A DNA stretch of 64,000 nucleotides from Ruegeria sp. YS9 (GTDB lineage: Bacteria; Pseudomonadota; Alphaproteobacteria; Rhodobacterales; Rhodobacteraceae), in assembly GCF_024628725.1 (NCBI RefSeq), contig NZ_CP102412.1, positions 1-64,000 on the forward strand, given 5' to 3'. Under the pieces are notes generated by a model. The model saw nothing but the letters and a program-made list of their open reading frames with translations. It was not told the DNA's origin and searched no databases. The first letter of the stretch is position 1; each line of letters starts with the position of its first letter. The position numbers were made by a program, and so were the translations under genes. Positions 24,098 through 32,325 of the stretch are shown here, piece by piece.

Positions 24098-26164
24098 TCA
24101 GGCAAACAAATCCGCGTATGGATTCGGCGACGAGTCAATGAAGTCCACATCATCTCCGATCCCGAGGGTTTCCACGCTGTCGCCAACGTACCAGTCCCGT
24201 TCTCCGCCGCCCGCGAAATCGAGATCGGTTTCGGTTTCATCCAGGACAACAGCGCCGTCCACCAGCACCTGAAGGCGATCAGTGTTCTGATCGACCATCA
24301 TGGTCACCTGATGTGCCTCGCCGTCGTTCAGATCAAGATCCTTGATCTTATAGCCATCACGGAAACCGCCATCGTTGTTGTCGACTTTCGCGACCAGATG
24401 ACCCTTTTTGGTCAGCTTCAGACCGAAGTTCGAGTGGTTCCAGACAAGCCGCTCGGCGCCGGTATCGTCTTCGCCCCGGGTCATCTCGAACGATAGAGAA
24501 ATTTCCTCGGCCTCTGCGTAACCAGGCACTTTGCCGATGTTCCCCCGGCTGTCCTGGTTGCTTATGTCGATCATCAACTCGCCCTGAGGTTCGGCAATGT
24601 TGATGGGGTTTTCGACGTCGGCCTCTGTCTCGGGCTGGTTTTCCCCGGTTTCAGGCTGATTGCCTCCGGTCTCGGGCTGGTTTTCCCCGGTTTCAGGCTG
24701 GTTGCCTCCGGTTTCGGGCTGGTTTTCCCCGGTTTCAGGCTGATTGCCTCCGGTTTCGGGCTGGTTTTCCCCGGTTTCGAGCTGATTGCCTCCGGTCTCG
24801 GGCTGGTTGCCTCCGGTTTCGGGCTGGTTTTCCCCGGTTTCGGGCTGATTGCCTCCGGTCTCGGGCTGGTTTTCCCCGGTATCAGGCTGGTTGCCCCCGG
24901 TATCAGCAGGTGGTGGGTTCGTTCCGATATTGGGTTGGCTTGTTCCGGTATTGGGCTGAGACGGCGTGCCGGTCCCGGTATACCCGTTGTTTTTGAGCCA
25001 ATCAAAATATGAACCCGAAATGCTGTTTGCGAGGTCAGAACCTGCACTGACCAAAGCTGCCGGGCTTCCCGGTTTGACGATGTATTGATTGTAGCCGTCC
25101 GTCTGCGCCGTGGCCTGGTAGGTAAAGTGCTGGTCGTATTCGGTGGGCTTGATCAGGACGTTGTCCGCAACAGTCCAGTCCGCCTGACCATTATGCCCCA
25201 GAATCTGCGATGTGATGTTTTGGGTAATCGCGACATTGCTGGAGCCGTTCGATACGAAGATGAGCGGAATTTCAATGCCGCCTGTCTGTGTTTTTTCATC
25301 TACGTGCAGAACGGAGTTCTTTGTGATGGTGATACCATCCGCACCGTAAACCGAAATGCCATGCAGGTGGCCGTTATAGATCACGTTCCCTTCGATCAGG
25401 ACATTGTGGTGGATGACGTTCGGGTCGCTGAGATCCTTGCCGTCCCCGCCAAACCAGATGGTCTGGGTGTAATCTCCGTTGCCCATGTCAAAGACGTTGT
25501 TGCGGATGGTGATGTTGTCACTGCCGCTGCCGTTTGCACGCTGGACCTGGATCATGTCACGGTGATCGCCCGCGCCCGCAGCGCCGCCGAAATCGTGAAT
25601 ATAGTTGTTCTCTACCAGGATATTGTCGACATTGTCGAACACCAGACCATCCGAGCGGATCGAATGAACGTCGTTCCCGGTGAAGCTCACCCCATCGGAG
25701 TTAAGAGCGATGGCGCCCTTCCACCATTTCGAGAATTCGGTATTGATGACGTCGATATTGTTGGAACCGGAGATCATCAGACCGGTGCCATATCCGGTGC
25801 CATCCGCAGATGTTCCGGTGCCGCTGGCAAAATCACCGTCGAAGTTCGAATTCTGGAATGTGATGTTCGAACTGTTGGTGACGCTGAATTTATTCTGGAA
25901 GTGATAGTCGCCAGGGCTGTACGTGTAATCGAATTTGATCGTGTCGAACGTTACATTCGACGCCCCATTGAGATGCGCTTCAGAGAAGCTTGCGCTTGCA
26001 TTCGGATCAGCGGATTTAATCGTTACGTTAGATGAAAACTGTTTACCATTCAGGCTGAGCTTGCCGTAATTGCCGGCCGCAAGCAGTATTGTTTCCCCAC
26101 CTGTCGCCTGTGACAAGGCCTGGTTCAGCTCTGCCGCAGAGGTTACCGTAATTGTCGTCGACAT
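24098..26164 (-). CDS. Extracellular right-handed beta-helix protein with heptad-repeat linker and LamG-like C-terminal domain
   Basis: A 688-residue protein with AAGGTG shortly before ATG. Residues 1 to about 390 form a right-handed parallel beta-helix of the polysaccharide lyase/epimerase type: LLAAGNYGKLSLNGKQF at the cap, then repeated N-x-(I/V)-x-(I/F) rungs, and HSIRSDGLVFDNVDNILVE. A linker with 13 heptads of NQPETG(E/G) follows, then about 150 residues resembling a concanavalin/LamG fold (LKLTKKGHLVAKVDNNDGG). There is no N-terminal signal peptide, so export by a C-terminal signal (type I secretion) is likely, but no such transporter is in the window. It may cut, epimerise or bind the EPS. 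Its paralogue at 26646 is divergent and has a Sec signal. Confidence 0.78.
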   Translation of the reverse strand: MSTTITVTSAAELNQALSQATGGETILLAAGNYGKLSLNGKQFSSNVTIKSADPNASASFSEAHLNGASNVTFDTIKFDYTYSPGDYHFQNKFSVTNSSNITFQNSNFDGDFASGTGTSADGTGYGTGLMISGSNNIDVINTEFSKWWKGAIALNSDGVSFTGNDVHSIRSDGLVFDNVDNILVENNYIHDFGGAAGAGDHRDMIQVQRANGSGSDNITIRNNVFDMGNGDYTQTIWFGGDGKDLSDPNVIHHNVLIEGNVIYNGHLHGISVYGADGITITKNSVLHVDEKTQTGGIEIPLIFVSNGSSNVAITQNITSQILGHNGQADWTVADNVLIKPTEYDQHFTYQATAQTDGYNQYIVKPGSPAALVSAGSDLANSISGSYFDWLKNNGYTGTGTPSQPNTGTSQPNIGTNPPPADTGGNQPDTGENQPETGGNQPETGENQPETGGNQPETGGNQLETGENQPETGGNQPETGENQPETGGNQPETGENQPETGGNQPETGENQPETEADVENPINIAEPQGELMIDISNQDSRGNIGKVPGYAEAEEISLSFEMTRGEDDTGAERLVWNHSNFGLKLTKKGHLVAKVDNNDGGFRDGYKIKDLDLNDGEAHQVTMMVDQNTDRLQVLVDGAVVLDETETDLDFAGGGERDWYVGDSVETLGIGDDVDFIDSSPNPYADLFA
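24620..24892 (-). repeat. Tandem 21-bp repeat (13 copies) coding NQPETG(E/G) heptads
   Basis: Thirteen in-frame 21-bp units, mostly alternating two versions (heptads ending in Glu or Gly), so a 42-bp higher-order period shows. Variants are one NQPDTGE, one NQLETGE and the last NQPETEA. The alternation breaks once, at two Gly-type units in a row, a sign of unequal recombination or slippage. It codes an acidic, disordered linker. Confidence 0.9.
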
Positions 26165-26645
26165 ATTTCACCTTCTGTTTCATAGGCGCTGTGAGTGGCA
26201 GCGCACGAGATCCCGCACACCCAGGACGGATGGAACAGCTGCCCGAGGGCAGTAGAGTGGCCTAAATATGGCTATGTTTGGAAATTGTTGCCTGCATTGG
26301 GACAATGACGTCCCTTTGCCTTCATTTCCGAGTGAACTCGATACTCGATACTGGGAATTGTTCCACTTCCCTTGGCGGTTGACGTCTGTTTGGGTAATTG
26401 ATTCCCGTTAAGCAACAATGAACACATAATTGCCACTATTCCGGCGCGTCCTTGCGTATCTCTGGTATGTGTCGGCAATGAATTGCCCGGTGCCGCTACG
26501 GAAACTTGCAGATTTAATTGAGATCACCCCGGAAAAGCACCGCTGAGCGTCTCGGAAATGTCATGCGATCCGAGGGGCACCACAATAGACAGTATGCGGG
26601 GGTTCGACTAAGCTTTCGAACGGTCGCAGATCAGAAAGGTACGTC
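26165..26645. promoter_or_regulatory. Divergent promoter region between the two beta-helix paralogues
   Basis: A gap of 481 bp with no gene. It must hold both promoters. Seen in it: a short direct repeat CTCGATACTCGATAC near 26338 followed by GGGAA...TTCCC, and a TTGACG near 26380 with no convincing -10. Operator assignment is not possible by eye. Confidence 0.35.
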
Positions 26646-27917
26646 ATGCCCAGATCACGTATTCTTGCGCTGGCAGGTACGATCCTGTTGTTCTTTAGCT
26701 CTGCCTTGCATGCGAATACGTCTTGCGATGGGCAGCGATTCAAACCCAGATTTACGGCCCAGGTCCAAGGTCAGGCCATTTCCGACGCAGCAGCGTTGGC
26801 AGGTGCTTTGCAGAATGCCCGTGGCGGTGAGGTCTATCTGCTTGCACCCGGAAACTATGGCACTCTGAAACTGGGCAAGGCTTTCTCGGCGCCAGTAGTG
26901 ATCAGATCGGCTGATCCTGCCAGCCTCGCGTGTTTCAGTGTCGCCATTCTTGACGGGGCCGAGAATGTCCATCTGGATGGCATCAGGTTCGACTATACCT
27001 TCAAGAACGCTGACCCGTATCACCTGGCCAACTTTGTTGTTCGCAACAGCCGGAACATCACTATCTCCAACTCCGTGTTCAGCGGGGATGTTGCACGCGG
27101 CACCGGAACGCCAGAAGACGGGGCGGGGTTTGGTACAGGTCTGTTGGTGTTCCACGCCGCCAATGTCGATATTTCAAATTCCGAGTTTCTCACATGGTGG
27201 AAGGCGATCATCGCTATTAATACAGACGGCATAAAGATCACTGACAGCGACGTGCATTCGATCCGCTCGGATGGTCTGGTGTTCGACAATGTCGACGACA
27301 TCCTGGTTCAGAACAATTACATCCACAACTTTGGCGGGGCCGATGGCGTTGGCGATCACCGTGATATGATCCAGATCCAGCGGGCCAATAACAGTGGAAG
27401 CGCCAATATCACGATCCGGGACAATATCTTCGATGTAGGTGCCGGCGACTTTGCCCAGACGATCTGGGCTGGCGGAGATGGAAAGAACATCGGAGACCCC
27501 GAGGTGCGGCATCGGAACGTGCTGATCGAAAACAACATGATTTACAACGGCCATGTCCACGGCATTTCCATCTACGGCTCCGACAACATTTCGGTCAGAA
27601 AAAACTCTCTGATCAATGTGCCCGGTGGCCATTCTGTGCCGGTAATCAATATCTCACCGGACTCTACATCCGTTGTCATCGAACAGAACGCTGCGGCAAA
27701 CATCATGGGGTATGAAAACCAGCGCGATTGGGTGCTTCTTAACAATGCCATGATTCAGGATCAAAACCCGTCTCAGGAAGGGTATTATGATCAGCAGTTC
27801 ATCTACCATGCGTTGGGACGGGAAAAGGGGTACAATGAGTTTGGCGTGCGTCCCGGCAGCCTCATGGATCGCCTGAATGCCGGATCAACGCTGGCAAAGA
27901 ACTATCCCACTCAATGA
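26646..27917 (+). CDS. Secreted right-handed beta-helix protein (polysaccharide lyase/epimerase-like)
   Basis: A 423-residue protein with AAAGG 7 nt before ATG. Residues 1-24 are a Sec signal peptide (RSRILALAGTILLFFSSALHA, cleavage near AHANT). The mature part starts with a short Cys-containing segment and is then one parallel beta-helix closely paralogous to residues 1-390 of the divergent neighbour: LLAPGNYGTLKLGKAF, GTGLLVFHAANVDISNSEF, HSIRSDGLVFDNVDDILVQ, and DHRDMIQIQRANNSGS. It lacks the repeat linker and LamG-like tail. It should act in the periplasm or be released, most likely trimming, epimerising or binding the polymer made by this locus. The conserved DHRDMIQ stretch is a candidate active-site region. 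Confidence 0.8.
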   Translation: MPRSRILALAGTILLFFSSALHANTSCDGQRFKPRFTAQVQGQAISDAAALAGALQNARGGEVYLLAPGNYGTLKLGKAFSAPVVIRSADPASLACFSVAILDGAENVHLDGIRFDYTFKNADPYHLANFVVRNSRNITISNSVFSGDVARGTGTPEDGAGFGTGLLVFHAANVDISNSEFLTWWKAIIAINTDGIKITDSDVHSIRSDGLVFDNVDDILVQNNYIHNFGGADGVGDHRDMIQIQRANNSGSANITIRDNIFDVGAGDFAQTIWAGGDGKNIGDPEVRHRNVLIENNMIYNGHVHGISIYGSDNISVRKNSLINVPGGHSVPVINISPDSTSVVIEQNAAANIMGYENQRDWVLLNNAMIQDQNPSQEGYYDQQFIYHALGREKGYNEFGVRPGSLMDRLNAGSTLAKNYPTQ

Positions 27918-28031
27918 AGACTGACATGGATGATTTCCGCTGGCGTGTTTAATGGCAAGGGCGTGGCTATGAAGGCCACCAGGTTTTTTTGGTTTTTGAA
28001 GAGTTACTTGAGTTAAGGGCAGGAAATTCGA

Positions 28032-29468
28032 ATGATCGCTGTGTCATCAGCCAAAACGAGAGAACAGGTGACAAAACCGCTTGTCCTGATGCTGCTCGTC
28101 ATATCTTTTGCGATGCCATTTTATTTCTTCCTCGGCGGGCTGAAACTCAATGGCTATCGTGTGATCCTCCTCCTTTATATGTTCCCCGCAGTTTTTGGGT
28201 GGCTGAGCGGTAAAGCAGGTAAAATCAGGGCGGTCGATTTCTTAGTAATCGGCTTTGCGTTCTGGGCCAGCCTGACTTTGGCCGTCAATCACGGCATTCA
28301 GGAATTGTGGCAGTTCATCGGAATGTTCATAATAGAAACGCTAACCCCCTATTTCATCGCCCGAACCTATATTCGAAATCTGGATGCGTTCCGGTTCTTT
28401 GTGAAATGCCTCTTCATTCTGATCATGGTTCTCTTACCGTTTGCGGCTTATGAAGCTGTCACGGGCAAGATGCCGCTCCTGAATCTGTTTGGGAAGGTGA
28501 TGAGTGTTTATCAAAAGTGGTATTTTCCACCGAGACTGGGATTGCTGCGCGCTCAGACAACGATGCCGCATCCGATTTTGTTTGGAGTGTTCTGTGCACC
28601 GGCTTTTGCACTTACCTGGTATGTGTTGGGATGGAATAAATCCTTTAACAAAAAGGTTGGTCTCGTTTCCATCGTTGGGGGCACCGTGTTCTTTTCCCTG
28701 TCGTCGGGTGCTTTCATGAATGTCATACTTCAGATGATGCTGATGGCGTGGAACAGGATATTTTGGTTCCTGAAGAATAGGTGGAAAATTCTTCTCTATA
28801 TTTTCTCCTTTTTGTACTTCGTCGGCGAAGTCAGTTCCAATCGGACTATGTTTCAGATCTTCGCAACGCACTTCACTTTGACACCGGGCACCGCATTTAC
28901 GCGGATCAATATTTTCACCTTCGCCTCTGACGATGTTCTGCAGAACCCGTTGTTTGGAATCGGGTTGAATGACTATACGCGACCCCACTGGATGGCCATG
29001 TTGACCACGGTGGACAATTTCTGGCTGGTGATAGCATTGCGGCATGGATTCCCGGGGCTGTTTCTGCTGTTGGGTGCGGTGTTGGTTGTCTTTTTCCAAG
29101 CCGGCAACAGGAATTTGACCGGCGCCGTCGCAGACGCCCGTCTTGGGTATTTGATTGCGTTGCTGGGCCTATGTGTTTCCGCGATCACGGTGCATTTGTG
29201 GGACTCTACCTTCTGTTTCTTCATGTTTCTTTTGGGGGCGGGGGTTTGGCTTTTTGATGCTGATGATCAGGAAAGCCAGGGCGGCGACAGTGTACAGACA
29301 CCGACTGAAGGCAGGAAATTGCGTTATACGCGGTTTCCACAGATTGTTCCGGGTGAGTTAACAGCAAGGCGGGCTGTCAGAACCGGTTCAGCCGGTCGTC
29401 ATCCAGCGCCGCCGAGACATTCCCAAAGTCCGCCGCAAACGGCGCAGGGGCGGCATTTGACCGGATAA
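28032..29468 (+). CDS. O-antigen ligase/Wzy-like polysaccharide polymerase
   Basis: A 478-residue membrane protein with AGGAA about 8 nt before ATG and about 11-12 membrane segments. The long periplasmic loop carries RLGLLRAQTTMPHPILFGVF, the Arg/His-containing motif typical of the Wzy/WaaL superfamily, and FGIGLNDYTRPHWMA with later RHGFPGLFLLLG also fits. It would polymerise lipid-linked repeat units on the periplasmic side. The last 50 residues are hydrophilic, rich in Arg/Pro/Ser, and run 81 bp into the oppositely oriented deacetylase gene, which is unusual and suggests loss of an original stop. The codon use of the membrane part is AT-richer than the neighbours. Confidence 0.72.
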   Translation: MIAVSSAKTREQVTKPLVLMLLVISFAMPFYFFLGGLKLNGYRVILLLYMFPAVFGWLSGKAGKIRAVDFLVIGFAFWASLTLAVNHGIQELWQFIGMFIIETLTPYFIARTYIRNLDAFRFFVKCLFILIMVLLPFAAYEAVTGKMPLLNLFGKVMSVYQKWYFPPRLGLLRAQTTMPHPILFGVFCAPAFALTWYVLGWNKSFNKKVGLVSIVGGTVFFSLSSGAFMNVILQMMLMAWNRIFWFLKNRWKILLYIFSFLYFVGEVSSNRTMFQIFATHFTLTPGTAFTRINIFTFASDDVLQNPLFGIGLNDYTRPHWMAMLTTVDNFWLVIALRHGFPGLFLLLGAVLVVFFQAGNRNLTGAVADARLGYLIALLGLCVSAITVHLWDSTFCFFMFLLGAGVWLFDADDQESQGGDSVQTPTEGRKLRYTRFPQIVPGELTARRAVRTGSAGRHPAPPRHSQSPPQTAQGRHLTG

Positions 29469-30068
29469 AGTGGCATCCATCTCGTGCGTGGACATGTCAC
29501 CACGCAACGAGGTCCGCGGCCGCAGAAAACTGTTTGCGCGCCAATTGCCGCCATCGCTTGACCAGGCAACGGTGTACCCCGCAGCGCGCAAGGCCCGCAG
29601 GACCCTTGCGTCATAACGCCCGAAGGGGATGCCGGCCTCTGTCACCGGATGTCCGCAGATTTTTTCAAGCTGCGCACGTGATGCGCACAGCTCTTCGGTC
29701 AGTGCAGCATCATCCAGGGTGGGCCACGCCGTGTGAGCAATGCCATGACTTCCAATTGTCATGCCCGCGTCGCGCAGGGTGTGAAGATGTTCGACATCCA
29801 GCGAGCCCACCTGCCCGATCCGATCGGTGAGAACGAAAAAGCGCCCCCGGAGGTTACGGGCCGCAAGGGCGGGCAGGGCAATACTGTAATCTGAAAGATT
29901 GCCATCATCGAAAGTGATCGTGAAATGGCCCGGATCGGGGGCTTGGGCGATCTGATCCAGCGCATATTCGAATTGACTGACTGACAGCCAGTAAGGGGCC
30001 TCGTCCGGTTCCAGGGCACGTTCCGGTGTGCCGATGCCGTGAAAAATGATACTCGTTCCAGTGGTCAT
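29388..30068 (-). CDS. Polysaccharide deacetylase (NodB homology domain)
   Basis: A 226-residue NodB-domain protein. The metal-binding/catalytic TFDDGN is at 52-57 (D54, D55), the second motif SHGIAH supplies H108 and H112, and AGIPFGRYDARVLRAL corresponds to motif 3. No signal peptide is seen. It removes N-acetyl groups from amino sugars. Small deacetylases next to FemAB-like genes are a recurring pair in exosortase-associated EPS loci, which fits here. Its ATG overlaps the stop of the FemAB-like gene as ATGA; it is the last gene of a four-gene operon starting at 33275. Its 3' end overlaps the Wzy-like gene. Confidence 0.85.
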   Translation of the reverse strand: MTTGTSIIFHGIGTPERALEPDEAPYWLSVSQFEYALDQIAQAPDPGHFTITFDDGNLSDYSIALPALAARNLRGRFFVLTDRIGQVGSLDVEHLHTLRDAGMTIGSHGIAHTAWPTLDDAALTEELCASRAQLEKICGHPVTEAGIPFGRYDARVLRALRAAGYTVAWSSDGGNWRANSFLRPRTSLRGDMSTHEMDATLSGQMPPLRRLRRTLGMSRRRWMTTG

Positions 30069-31108
30069 TGGCGTGCTTTTTTCAAGCGGGAATGAAGCGT
30101 TTCGGCGGTGCCTATCAAAGCCGAACCCAATCCGGCGGGTCGGTATTCATAAGGTCCGGCCGCCAACAAGTCCGTTCCACCGGTCCGTTGTTTGAATTCT
30201 GTGACGGTCGGATTGATGTCAGGGTCGATACCGTCCAGATCGTACCATTTTATGCCCTGTGTCCGATGCCTCAGGATGGATTCCCACATCAGATAATGGC
30301 CGGCATTGCAGCGGCGCCCCACATCCGTTGTCGCGCCAAACAGATAGACCGCGAAATTTCCTGTCCGGCCGATTGTCATGCCGGCTATGTCGACACCATC
30401 TTTTTGGGCAAACAGAACCTCGTGGGAAAAATCAGCACCCTGAAGCGGGTAGTAGAATTCGGGGGGAATATCAGGTTGCTCGAACCCTTTGGCGGCCTGC
30501 ACCTGTTGATAGAGTTTATGAAATCTGCCCGAGGCTTCGGAGATCGGGGCGCTTTCCAGCGACAGATCGCTTTTCAACGCTTTGCGCAGATGGTTGCGCC
30601 ATTTGCCATGTTGCGCCTTAAGCAATATTTCTTCGTCCTGATCGCAATCGATGATGACGGTCCGATAAGGCCGGGAACGATCGGTGGGATGAAACCCCGC
30701 CGAGGCCGCAGACCGATCTATTACCGGAACGTCATGAAATGGCAGGGCGGGAAGCCGCAACCGAAGGATATGGCCGGTTTTCCGGGCATAGGCGCGCAGT
30801 GCCGCAAATGTTGCATCCAGCCGGTCCTGGTCGATTTCGGGCTGTTCGCGGTGATGCATCATAGGGCCTGCTGCGATCCAGGCGATACCACGCCCCAGGC
30901 CGGGCACGCGCTTTACGCGCAGGCAAGCCGCAGCGGTCAAGTGACCGGCCTGATCTGACAGGGTGATAAAATCAGTCGTGGCACCGATCCGTTGTGCCGC
31001 GGCCTGCGCATACGTCAGGGTCTGTTCGTATGTCAGATCGTGAAAACTGGCGCTGATCCGGGGCCATTCTTCTGCGGTGACTTTCTGAAACGAGAGGGTC
31101 GTGTTCAT
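30065..31108 (-). CDS. FemAB/GNAT-fold acyl- or aminoacyltransferase-like protein
   Basis: A 347-residue protein starting at ATG 31108, which overlaps the upstream stop as ATGA; the open frame upstream runs into the previous gene in another frame and is not used. The C-terminal half fits a FemAB-related GNAT domain: GKWRNHLRKALKSDLSLE (the conserved K-W-RN-L-RKA box), FYYPLQGADFSHEVLFAQKDG, and YLFGATTDVGRRCNAGHYLMWESI with KWYDLDGIDPDINPTV near the end (DxxG..P pattern). In peptidoglycan FemAB proteins this fold adds amino acids; in exosortase-linked loci a FemAB-type protein is regularly found with unknown substrate. It may add an acyl or aminoacyl group to the EPS precursor. Confidence 0.75.
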   Translation of the reverse strand: MNTTLSFQKVTAEEWPRISASFHDLTYEQTLTYAQAAAQRIGATTDFITLSDQAGHLTAAACLRVKRVPGLGRGIAWIAAGPMMHHREQPEIDQDRLDATFAALRAYARKTGHILRLRLPALPFHDVPVIDRSAASAGFHPTDRSRPYRTVIIDCDQDEEILLKAQHGKWRNHLRKALKSDLSLESAPISEASGRFHKLYQQVQAAKGFEQPDIPPEFYYPLQGADFSHEVLFAQKDGVDIAGMTIGRTGNFAVYLFGATTDVGRRCNAGHYLMWESILRHRTQGIKWYDLDGIDPDINPTVTEFKQRTGGTDLLAAGPYEYRPAGLGSALIGTAETLHSRLKKARQ

Positions 31109-32325
31109 AATTGCATCCGTATCCAGCTGCTCCAGAGGCTGTTCGGCCGGATTCCCAACCGCGGGCGGACTTTCAGGAACCAGACACGGTAGTAAAAGAA
31201 ATGCAAGGCATCCGCCCACAAAAGCAGTGCGCGGGCACGTAGCCGTGCGGAAGCCCGATCAGGTGCCAGAACGATATTGTAAAGTGGCACCAGATCTCCT
31301 CCGTAGCTCAGCTTGTATTCATACTCGCCGGCGCCGGCTTCAATCAGGTGCGCATCCTGATCGATCAGCTCTTCAACACGCGCGACCAGACCGACGCGGC
31401 CCAGGCCAGCCTTTGCAAATTCGGCATCGACTTCCCGTGCATTCAGCCACCAAAGCACCTTGCCGTTCAGGGTGTAACGTAACTGGCTGGACAGCAGCGT
31501 TTCATCCCGCCACTGTTCATCGATTGCCGCATGGCCTTTCGGGCTCAGGCGTTGCATCAGGCTGCGATAGAACGCTGCCGCAACCGGCCAGTCGGAAAAA
31601 TGCCCCCCTTTCCCGGCGGCCTCCCATTGTCGTGTATGCAATGCGATGAACCGATCCATCATTGCATCGACGGTTTCCGGCGTGGAACTGACAGTGCGCA
31701 AGACCTCACCTGCCGGTGTCAGGCGCTTGATGTCCCGCCGGACTTCGCGGCGGCGGCTTTTCGAAAGCGAGGCCATAAACGCATCAAAGGTATCAGGCAG
31801 AGTCATCAGTGTATGCCCGCGGGTGCTGATGTCGCGTAAAACGGATAGGCCACGCCCATTCAGGGCACGCAGGTTTTCCAGTTGTCCTGCGCGTTCTGAC
31901 AATGGCGACAGGCTTACGACGCTACATTTCAAATGATCGGTCAGGTGTTCAATGACAGCCCCGAGAACTGTGTTTTCGTAACCGGCGGCAATGGGCAGTT
32001 CCATGACCGCGAAATTAGGATCCACGCCCGCCAGCCGGGCGACGCGCACCGGAATGGGGCCGGCCCAAAGGGTTTCAACGCAAAAGGGCAGAACGCCAAC
32101 AAGCTCTGAACCGTTCCGCAGAATATAGCTGACGGGATGCCGGCTGGCGGCAAACGTTTTGCCGTAATGGTCCCACCAGGCAGATTGCCAGTCGGACAGG
32201 AAATATATCTCGGCACCGGACGCTGAGACAAAACTGTCCCAGCTGGCTTGTATGCTCAGCTTGTGTGCAGGTTTTTCGACACACTCAAGCTCGATATCTG
32301 CACTGTTGGAAATGGCGTCCCTCAT
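31105..32325 (-). CDS. CelD/BcsL-like GNAT family acetyltransferase
   Basis: A 406-residue protein with ATGA overlaps at both ends. The first half has SWDSFVSASGAEIYFLSDWQSAWWDHYG, the usual N terminus of CelD-like proteins of cellulose and EPS loci (residues facing acceptor). The second half has SKSRRREVRRDIKRL and GKVLWWLNAREVDAEFAKAGLGRV with LSYGGDLVPLYNIVLAP at the end (kfk..w.. pattern). This family is associated with acylation of exported polysaccharides. It is immediately followed by a second, FemAB-like member of the same superfamily, so two related transferases act in one operon. Confidence 0.75.
   Translation of the reverse strand: MRDAISNSADIELECVEKPAHKLSIQASWDSFVSASGAEIYFLSDWQSAWWDHYGKTFAASRHPVSYILRNGSELVGVLPFCVETLWAGPIPVRVARLAGVDPNFAVMELPIAAGYENTVLGAVIEHLTDHLKCSVVSLSPLSERAGQLENLRALNGRGLSVLRDISTRGHTLMTLPDTFDAFMASLSKSRRREVRRDIKRLTPAGEVLRTVSSTPETVDAMMDRFIALHTRQWEAAGKGGHFSDWPVAAAFYRSLMQRLSPKGHAAIDEQWRDETLLSSQLRYTLNGKVLWWLNAREVDAEFAKAGLGRVGLVARVEELIDQDAHLIEAGAGEYEYKLSYGGDLVPLYNIVLAPDRASARLRARALLLWADALHFFYYRVWFLKVRPRLGIRPNSLWSSWIRMQL

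Noticed and set aside
24620..24892. Regular repeats that could be taken for a CRISPR array
   Set aside because: The 21-bp units are contiguous without spacers, in frame, and code a heptad linker of the beta-helix protein.
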